Below are positions 6,278-11,661 of a DNA stretch of 35,975 nt, piece by piece; within the stretch, counting starts at the first letter, position 1, and each line of letters opens with the position of its first letter. The notes under the pieces are model-generated. The model ran no database searches, was not told the DNA's origin, and saw only the letters and a list, made by a program, of their open reading frames with translations. The stretch spans positions 1-35,975 of the forward strand of contig JACPYI010000002.1 of NCBI GenBank assembly GCA_016196115.1. Reading direction: 5' to 3'. Both the position numbers and the translations under genes were made by a program. The stretch is from Candidatus Sungiibacteriota bacterium. GTDB taxonomy: Bacteria; Patescibacteriota; Minisyncoccia; Sungbacterales; HO2-52-23.

Positions 6278-8119
6278 ATGACCTGGCTCATTACTACGCT
6301 GATCGCGTCGGTCATCATCGGCACCGCGAGTATCTTTGATAAAATGCTGCTCAAGCGGCGCGGGTTTTCGGATCCGTGGGTGTACGCGTTTTGGGTCGGG
6401 ATTTTGGGATTTGCCGCGCTTCTGCTCGCGCCGTTCGGCGTGGTGGTGCTGCCGCTTGGGGTCATGGCGCTGGCGTTTGGCGCGGGTGCGGTGTTTCTCT
6501 TAGCGACGTTCTTTTTTCTGTGGGCGCTGCGCGACGGCGAGGCATCGGAGGCGCTGCCCATCATCGGCGGGCTCGCGCCCATTGCCACCTATCTTTTCGG
6601 GTTGTGGATTTTGCACGACCATCTGGGGATTGCGGAACTCATTGGTTTTTTTCTGCTGGTCGTGAGCGGGGTTATTTTTCTCGGCGTCGAGCACAAGGAG
6701 GTGCGCCTTGAGATCGCCGGACTTGCCGCAATCAGCGCCGTGCTGTTCGGCCTTTCCAATATTTTGAAAAAAATGACGTTTACGCGCGGAGATTTCTTGA
6801 GCGCTTTCGTCTGGATCAGCGTCGGCGGAGCGCTACTCGCCTTGGCGTCTCTGGCGCTTCCGCATGTCAGGAAAAAAATACACTCCACAATCAGCACCAG
6901 CAAGGCGTCAAACAAAGAATGGTATCTTGCCAACCGCGCATGGGCGGCGATCGGTACGATTCTCGTAAGTTTTGCGATCGCGATCGGGCACCCGGCGCTG
7001 GTGGAGGCGGCGCAAGGGTTTAAGTACGTCGTCATTTTTGTGGGCGGATGGCTGCTCCTGAAAGAAGAATTTTTCGGGCGTGTGCTCTTCTGGAAGATTG
7101 TCGCCACGATTCTGATCGTATGCGGACTTGGCTGGCTGGGCATCGCAGCGTATGCCGAGAGTATTCCGATTGACCCGTACCGGGACATCACGTGGGGCAT
7201 CACATTTTCGGACGAATACAGCCGGGACAAGCTGGGACTTGACTGGCGCGCCAATTTCAACGCCATCGTGGATGAGCTGCGCCCGAAAAAAATGCGCGTT
7301 GTCGCATACTGGGATGAGATCGAACAATCTCGGGGCGTATTTGATTTTTCGAATCTTGACTGGGAGCTTGCTCGCGCCCGCGAGAGCGGAATCGGGGTGG
7401 TCTTGGCGCTCGGGATGCGCGTGCCTCGCTGGCCCGAGTGCCACATGCCCGCATGGGCCGCAGCCCTTGATCAGGGGACCAAAGAAAGAGTGCTCGGTGA
7501 ATTTATCTCTCGCGTTGTCATGCGCTATCGCGATAATCCGGCCCTCCAGATGTGGCAGGTTGAGAACGAACCGTTTTTAAGATTTGGCCTGTGTGCGACT
7601 CGGCCGCGGCAGGCGCTTCAAGATGAGATCGCGCTGGTAAAATCGCTCGACCCTCTTCGCCCAGTCGTGGTAACGGACGGAGGCGAATTCGGATTATGGA
7701 CCCAAGCCATTCGCGCCGGAGACATATTCGGCACCACTATCTATCGGCGCACGTATCCACCTTCAGTAGGAAAATATACCGGCATCATCGACTATCCGTT
7801 GAGCCCATCATTTTTCAGATTCAAGCAAAAATTGGCGCGCCTGTTCACAGGCGAGTACGCGAAACCATTCGTCGTGATCGAGTTGCAGGCCGAGCCATGG
7901 GGACGCCTTGAGGTGCCGCTCATCTCGTACCAAGAACAAACCGATATTTTTTCTCTCGCTTATTTCCGCGAAACCATCGAGTATGCCAAACAAACCGGTT
8001 TTGACGAGTACTACCTTTGGGGTGCCGAGTGGTGGTACTATGTGCGGGAAAAAGAAGGTGATACCCAGTACTGGGATATTGTGAAAAATCTGCTTGACAA
8101 GAAAATGGGAAGAGAGTAG
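6278..8119 (+). CDS. EamA/DMT-type membrane domain fused to a glycoside hydrolase-like domain
   Basis: The 613 residues fall into two parts. Residues 1 to about 292 contain roughly ten hydrophobic helices in two similar halves, as in EamA/DMT transporters, including the typical short loop ALRDGEASEALPIIGGLAP. Residues about 300-610 look like a clan GH-A TIM barrel: KKMRVVAYWDEIE, then WQVENEP with a candidate acid/base E431, then FVVIELQAEPW with a candidate nucleophile E535, then YLWGAEWWYY. The family (GH5, GH39 or GH42-like) cannot be fixed by eye. One intact frame runs through the junction without an internal start, so a real fusion is likely. The enzyme would be tethered to the membrane, on a side that depends on helix count. 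A TATTAT box (6262-6267) lies 10 nt before the ATG. The 3' end overlaps the 16S promoter. Confidence 0.75.
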   Translation: MTWLITTLIASVIIGTASIFDKMLLKRRGFSDPWVYAFWVGILGFAALLLAPFGVVVLPLGVMALAFGAGAVFLLATFFFLWALRDGEASEALPIIGGLAPIATYLFGLWILHDHLGIAELIGFFLLVVSGVIFLGVEHKEVRLEIAGLAAISAVLFGLSNILKKMTFTRGDFLSAFVWISVGGALLALASLALPHVRKKIHSTISTSKASNKEWYLANRAWAAIGTILVSFAIAIGHPALVEAAQGFKYVVIFVGGWLLLKEEFFGRVLFWKIVATILIVCGLGWLGIAAYAESIPIDPYRDITWGITFSDEYSRDKLGLDWRANFNAIVDELRPKKMRVVAYWDEIEQSRGVFDFSNLDWELARARESGIGVVLALGMRVPRWPECHMPAWAAALDQGTKERVLGEFISRVVMRYRDNPALQMWQVENEPFLRFGLCATRPRQALQDEIALVKSLDPLRPVVVTDGGEFGLWTQAIRAGDIFGTTIYRRTYPPSVGKYTGIIDYPLSPSFFRFKQKLARLFTGEYAKPFVVIELQAEPWGRLEVPLISYQEQTDIFSLAYFRETIEYAKQTGFDEYYLWGAEWWYYVREKEGDTQYWDIVKNLLDKKMGRE

Positions 8120-8122
8120 TAT
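8094..8122 (+). promoter_or_regulatory. Probable 16S rRNA promoter
   Basis: A consensus TTGACA (8094-8099) and TAGTAT (8117-8122) are separated by 17 nt at the very end of the upstream gene. Transcription would begin near 8129, giving a leader of about 200 nt before mature 16S. Confidence 0.7.
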
Positions 8123-8233
8123 TGCTCCACGGTTTGTCTGAAATCTTTTCTGTGTGGAACGCAGATTTACAATTCGTGAATCCCAAAAATAGCAGCTGGG
8201 AACTGGCTCCCGATTTGCATCGGGATCCTCAGT

Positions 8234-8266
8234 GCCGTTGCCAAATTTTTTGAAAATTTGGACGGC
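8234..8266 (+). other. Strong hairpin in the 16S leader
   Basis: GCCGT (8234-8238) pairs with ACGGC (8262-8266), and CCAAATTTT (8241-8249) with AAAATTTGG (8253-8261). It is a structured leader element; no U-tract follows, so it is not an obvious terminator. Confidence 0.55.
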
Positions 8267-8276
8267 GTTGGGATTT

Positions 8277-8293
8277 TTCCAGCTGTTCCGATT
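8277..8293 (+). other. 5' arm of the pre-16S processing stem
   Basis: The 17 nt TTCCAGCTGTTCCGATT are perfectly complementary to 11482-11498 downstream of 16S. Pairing would bring the two ends of the precursor together, the known arrangement for RNase III-type release of 16S. Confidence 0.85.
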
Positions 8294-8299
8294 AAGTAT

Positions 8300-8325
8300 G
8301 GTCATCCCGACCTGTCGGGATGACC
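8300..8325 (+). repeat. 12-bp palindrome abutting 16S
   Basis: GGTCATCCCGAC (8300-8311) pairs perfectly with GTCGGGATGACC (8314-8325). It is a compact copy of the GTCATCCCG/CGGGATGAC repeat ends seen elsewhere in the window, placed between the processing stem and the 16S 5' end. Confidence 0.7.
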
Positions 8326-8394
8326 TTTATAGAGGATTTGATCCTGGTCCAGGATGAACGCTGGCGGCGTGGATAAGGCATGCAAGTCGTGCGG

Positions 8395-8890
8395 ACACAA
8401 TCGCCAACTTCTAATCGCTAATCTATAATGAAATTATGAAAATGCATTTCAGGGAATTTAAGGTCTATAGAGATGCAAAAACCTTAGTAGTTCAAACATT
8501 CCGTTTGACGAGAAAGTTTTCAAGAGAATTTTATTATTTGTCAGATCAGATAAACAGAAGTGCTTTGTCAATTGTCCTTAATATTGCCGAAGGGTCGGCT
8601 AAAGGGAGTGACAAGGACTTTAATCGATACATAAAAAATTCTCTTGGGTCAGCAACAGAACTATCTGCAGCTTTTGAAATCGCGGAAGACCTTAGGTTGA
8701 TCACCAAGGAGGAATACGATACCCTTGATGCTGAAATACAAGAAGTTATCAAACAATTGGGTGGTTTCTCGAAATATTTGCGGCGCAATGATTAATCAAT
8801 GATCGCTAATCGATAATAAAAAATTCAAGATTAGTGATTGTAGATTTCTGATTGCGTGAGCGATTGGAGATTATAAGTTGGTGATTGCGT
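8395..8890 (+). other. Intervening sequence in 16S helix 6 (V1)
   Basis: The insertion of about 496 nt is bounded by an imperfect inverted repeat: 8395-8423 pairs with 8862-8890, 24 of 29 positions matching plus two G-U pairs. It extends helix 6 as a long duplex of the kind cut out by RNase III in rRNA intervening sequences. It carries the four-helix bundle ORF (8436-8795). It has no group I or group II core, so it is probably excised without religation or retained. Confidence 0.8.
8436..8795 (+). CDS. Four-helix bundle protein of the rRNA intervening-sequence family (S23/TIGR02436 type)
   Basis: The 119-residue product has the family hallmarks: a start like FREFKVYRDAKTLVVQTFRLT, then SDQINRSALSIVLNIAEGS, then NRYIKNSLGSATELSAAFEIA, and a C-terminal LGGFSKYLR helix. 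Such proteins are known from intervening sequences in 23S rRNA genes of Leptospira and Coxiella and also occur as free genes and as diversity-generating-retroelement accessory proteins. Here the ORF lies inside 16S helix 6, in the rRNA sense direction. A perfect TATAAT (8424-8429) ends 6 nt before the ATG, suggesting its own leaderless transcript, although no good -35 box is visible. Its molecular role is unknown; basic residues and the location suggest nucleic acid binding. Confidence 0.88.
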   Translation: MKMHFREFKVYRDAKTLVVQTFRLTRKFSREFYYLSDQINRSALSIVLNIAEGSAKGSDKDFNRYIKNSLGSATELSAAFEIAEDLRLITKEEYDTLDAEIQEVIKQLGGFSKYLRRND

Positions 8891-9246
8891 TAGCGGCGAA
8901 CGAGTTAGTAACACCTTGGCACTTACCTCACAGACGGGCATAACTCCGCGAAAGCGGGGCTAATTCCCGATATTATCTCCGTCGCAAGACGGCGATGAAA
9001 GGCCGCAAGGCCACTGCGAGAGAGGCCTAGGTCCTATCAGGTAGTTGGCGGGGTAACGGCCCACCAAGCCGATGACGGGTAGGGGGCGTGAGAGCGCGAC
9101 CCCCAACGGCGGAATTGAGATACGGTCCGCACACCTACGGGTGGCAGCAGTCAAGAACATTCGACAATGGGCGAAAGCCTGATCGAGCGACGCCGCGTGC
9201 AGGAAGAAGGGTTTCGGCCTGTAAACTGCTTTTCACCGGGAACAAG

Positions 9247-9416
9247 TCCGGCCCTTTTTGGATTCTTGTGTATTGTGTCATCCTCGCGAAACTTGTCCTC
9301 GTGAAAACGGGGAGCGGGGATCCAGAAAAACTGGATTCCCGATCAAGTCTGGGGGAATGACAAGGAAGATAGTAACATACTTCTTTATTTTTGTCAAGAG
9401 TCCAAAAAGGGCCGGA
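9247..9416 (+). other. Intervening sequence in 16S helix 17 (V3) built on a dispersed repeat
   Basis: A 22-bp stem (9247-9268 with 9395-9416, one G-U) extends helix 17. Between the arms lies a copy, in reverse orientation, of the GTCATTCCC repeat family (about 9277-9363), including a GGATTCCCGATCAAGTC core also found upstream of rmuC and between atp genes. There is no ORF. The repeat appears to have landed in the tip of helix 17. Confidence 0.8.
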
Positions 9417-9512
9417 TTGAGCGTACCGGTGGAATAAGAGGTTGGTAACTACGTGCCAGCACCCGCGGTAATACGTAGACCTCAAGCGTTATCCGGATTT
9501 ATTGGGCGTAAA

Positions 9513-9526
9513 GGGTCTCGAACACC
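9513..9526 (+). other. Deletion junction in 16S (helices 21-23 absent)
   Basis: The conserved GGGCGTAAAGGGTCTC runs directly into GAACACCAAAGGCGAAGG. In E. coli the corresponding blocks are about 135 nt apart (roughly 579 to 713). Helix 20 remains pairable (GTCTC with GAGAC at 9573-9577), but helices 21, 22 (5' strand) and 23 with the 690 loop are missing. Confidence 0.75.
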
Positions 9527-9888
9527 AAAGGCGAAGGCAAACTCCTGGCCATTACCTGACACTCATGAGACGAAAGCGTGGGCAGAAAAAAGGATTAGAT
9601 ACCCTTGTATTCCACGCCGTAAACGATGCACGCTCGTTGTTCCGAGTATCGACCCTCGGAGTGACTTAGCTTACGCGTTAAGCGTGCCGCCTGGGAAGTA
9701 CGAGCGCAAGCTTAAAACTCAAAGGAATAGACGGGGATTCGCACAAGCGGTGGACCATGTGGTTCAATTCGACGGCAACCGAGGAACCTCACCAGGGCTT
9801 GAAATGGCAGTGACATTCCGGGGAAACTTGGAACTTCTCACAAGGACGCTGTCACAGGTGATGCACGGCCCTCGTCAGTTCGTGATGT

Positions 9889-10712
9889 GATCCAAAAATT
9901 CGCATCCTCGCGGAGTAATCCGCGATGTAAAACTCGGCTCATATTGGTGAAGTCCCGCAATTTGTGGGATAATACCAAGGGAAGTTGGAAAATTATATGT
10001 CGGTTGTCTTTCGAGCCCGAAAAAATCAAGAATTGATTCTCACGAATCGCCAATTTGAAATTATCATTGGCTCTCTCTTGGGAGACGCGTACCTCAGTCC
10101 GCTCGGGAAAGTTCAGTTTGAACATAGTACCAAAGCGGAAGAATATCTGAAGTGGAAATTCCAAGAACTTGATGGAGCGCGATATAAAAAAATTGGATAT
10201 GTGGAAAGAACAGTAAGCGGAAATCTTACGTTTTCTTGCCGGTTTTGGACAAGACAATTCTTTCGGGCATTACGAAACGAAATCTATAACCCTCAAGGCA
10301 AAAAATATATTTCTTCAGGATGGCTTCAAAAAATTACTCCGCTCGCTTTGGCCGTCTGGTATATGGATGACGGCCACTATGAGAAAGCAAAAAAGAGATG
10401 CATTATTGCCACTGACGGTTTTAGCGATGACGACCGAGAAAAACTGCAAAAGTTTTTGAAGGATACATTTGATCTGAAGATTACGATCTGGAGTAATGGC
10501 AAGATAGCCATGACTCAATTGGAGACACTGAAATTCTTTAAGATCATCGATCCTTTTAGAATCGAGTGCATGGCATATAAATTTCCTAACCCCTTAACGA
10601 CTAATCCCGGAAGGGGATTGATGGTCCCGACAAGATCGGGATCATAAAACGCCGAGCTCCTTCAGTATTATATTGAAGGATGAAGGTATAGTCTGGGTCT
10701 GTAAAAAGACCG
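9889..10712 (+). ncRNA. Group I self-splicing intron in 16S (near E. coli 1078)
   Basis: Splice sites can be deduced from pairing. P1 joins exon GATGT (9884-9888) to GCATC (9902-9906) with a U-G pair at the 5' site. P10 joins the adjoining AATTC (9897-9901) to the 3' exon GAATT (10713-10717). The terminal G is 10712. P2 is CGCGGA/TCCGCG with a GTAA tetraloop (9909-9924). P3 is CTCGGC (9933-9938) with GCCGAG (10651-10656). P5 spans 9953-9969, P8 10659-10679, the P7 strand GGTATAGTC lies near 10685-10693, and P9 is 10696-10711. The joined exons match the length of the E. coli sequence exactly. The intron is 824 nt and carries an endonuclease ORF. Confidence 0.9.
9997..10647 (+). CDS. LAGLIDADG homing endonuclease of the 16S intron
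   Basis: The 216-residue product has two LAGLIDADG-type motifs: IIGSLLGDAYLS (about residues 23-34) and LAVWYMDDG (about 118-126), each with the catalytic acidic residue (D30 and D125). This is the two-motif, monomeric arrangement. It would cut an intronless 16S allele at the exon junction and drive intron spread, and may assist folding. The ORF sits between P6-side sequences and P3', so translation does not cover the core P3-P5 strands. ATG 9997 is preferred over TTG 9985. The frame is intact, suggesting a recently active element. Confidence 0.9.
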   Translation: MSVVFRARKNQELILTNRQFEIIIGSLLGDAYLSPLGKVQFEHSTKAEEYLKWKFQELDGARYKKIGYVERTVSGNLTFSCRFWTRQFFRALRNEIYNPQGKKYISSGWLQKITPLALAVWYMDDGHYEKAKKRCIIATDGFSDDDREKLQKFLKDTFDLKITIWSNGKIAMTQLETLKFFKIIDPFRIECMAYKFPNPLTTNPGRGLMVPTRSGS

Positions 10713-11154
10713 GAATTGTTCCCTTAAGTGGGGTAACGAACGCAACCCCCGTTGCATGTTATATGTGTCATGCGAGACTGCCTTCGTATAGAAGGAGGAA
10801 GGAGGGGATGACGCGAGGTCAGCGTGTCCCTTTGATGCCCTGGGCTACACACGTGGTACAATGGCGCGTACAATGGGTCGCCAAGTCGCGAGACGGAGCT
10901 AATCCCATCAAAACGCGCCCCAGTTCAGATTGGAGTCTGCAACTCGACTCCATGAAGCCGGAATCGCTAGTAAACGCAAATCAGCTACGTTGCGTTGAAT
11001 ACGTTCTCGAATCTTGTACTCACCGCCCGTCACGTTAAGGGAGCCGGGAGTGCCCGAAAGTCCGGATTCGTCCGGAATTACGGTAAGCTCGGTAACATGA
11101 ACGAAGTCGTAACAAGGCATCCGTAGCGGAAGCTGTGGATGGAACATTTCCTAC

Positions 11155-11520
11155 TAGGGAATTTATAGAAGCGAAATACGCATGCTCGGATGGGATATAT
11201 CGCGCGGTCCTTTTCGGAACTCGGGATATGTCTTGAGCACTGCCGCTTCTCCCTAAGGTCGTTTCCCGACTCGTCGGGATATAGTGTTGGTCTTGCCCTC
11301 CTACGCTCTATGAGCTTCGGAAGGGTCTTCTTTCGTTAAAGCTTTGGAGACGTTTCTTCTCCTATTGTATTGGGAGGACTCGTCCTCCGAAGCCTTGGCG
11401 AAGGAGGAGAGCTTTAAATTAAGACCCTGCGGTTCCGTCAGTGAACGGAACGCCCTCCGACGCGCAAGCTTTGGAGGGTACAATCGGAACAGCTGGAAGA
11501 AGACAATTTATTTTTCTTGC
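11155..11520 (+). other. Structured 16S trailer rich in palindromes
   Basis: No gene is seen. A long nested fold is possible: GGGTCTT (11323-11329) with AAGACCC (11421-11427) and TTAAAGCT (11336-11343) with AGCTTTAA (11410-11417). Inside it lie degenerate copies of a CCTCCGAAGC...GCGAAGGAGG palindrome, and CCCTCC/GGAGGG (11453-11478) follows. These look like dispersed repeats collected in an untranslated spacer. Confidence 0.55.
11482..11498 (+). other. 3' arm of the pre-16S processing stem
   Basis: AATCGGAACAGCTGGAA is the exact reverse complement of 8277-8293. The pair closes a loop of about 3.2 kb that contains the whole 16S precursor. Confidence 0.85.
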
Positions 11521-11546
11521 AAAAGCACCTATTTTGGGTGTTTTTG
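11521..11546 (+). terminator. Terminator of the 16S unit
   Basis: AAAAGCACCTA (11521-11531) pairs with TGGGTGTTTTT (11535-11545), including two G-U pairs, around a TTT loop and ending in a T run. It separates 16S from the downstream tRNA. Confidence 0.7.
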
Positions 11547-11549
11547 TAT

Positions 11550-11578
11550 TTGCCAAAACAACATTTTTTTATTAGAGT
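11550..11578 (+). promoter_or_regulatory. Promoter for tRNA-Ile and mnmA
   Basis: TTGCCA (11550-11555) and TAGAGT (11573-11578) are spaced by 17 nt, with transcription predicted near 11585, four bases before the tRNA. Confidence 0.55.
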
Positions 11579-11588
11579 GTGTCAGAAA

Positions 11589-11660
11589 GGGCGACTAGCT
11601 CAGTGGTAGAGCGCTTCACTGATAATGAAGAGGTCGGAAGTTCGATCCTTCCGTCGCCCA
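11589..11660 (+). tRNA. tRNA-Ile(GAU)
   Basis: A 72-nt cloverleaf: acceptor GGGCGAC/GTCGCCC, anticodon stem CTTCA/TGAAG with loop CTGATAA (anticodon GAT at 11621-11623), T arm GGAAG/CTTCC, discriminator A at 11660. CCA is not encoded. tRNA-Ile(GAU) usually lies between 16S and 23S; here it has its own promoter and leads into mnmA, the start codon of which lies one base after the discriminator. Confidence 0.97.
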
Positions 11661-11661
11661 C

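Larger units (their letters stand above)
8326..11154 (+). rRNA. rrs: 16S ribosomal RNA, interrupted by two intervening sequences and a group I intron
   Basis: Recognisable 16S blocks run from TTTGATCCTGG near the 5' end through GTGCCAGCACCCGCGG, ATTAGATACCC, CGCACAAGCGGTGG, GGGCTACACACGTG and CACCGCCCGTCA to the 3' end GGAACATTTCCTAC. Insertions lie in helix 6 (8395-8890), helix 17 (9247-9416) and near E. coli 1078 (9889-10712). Compensatory changes at 507/524, 921/1396 and in helices 35-37 and 45 argue for a selected molecule. Two features are odd: about 135 nt equivalent to E. coli 579-713 are missing at 9519/9520, and the anti-Shine-Dalgarno core reads UUUCCU. Both ends are approximate. 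No 23S gene follows; a terminator lies 370 nt downstream. Confidence 0.95.

Noticed and set aside
8436-8795. ORF as a chance reading of rRNA
   Set aside because: The translation matches the four-helix bundle family along its full length and lies wholly within the inserted segment.
9088-9890. ORFs read from the 16S sequence itself
   Set aside because: They overlap highly conserved rRNA blocks and show no protein-family motif.
8326-11154. 16S gene as a plain pseudogene
   Set aside because: Compensatory changes in several helices, an intact processing stem, promoter and terminator, and an intron with matching splice pairings argue for a maintained gene, although the helix 21-23 gap remains unexplained.
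11344-11598. An 84-codon ORF in the 16S trailer
   Set aside because: It is built from palindromic repeats, crosses the terminator and part of the tRNA promoter, and resembles no family.
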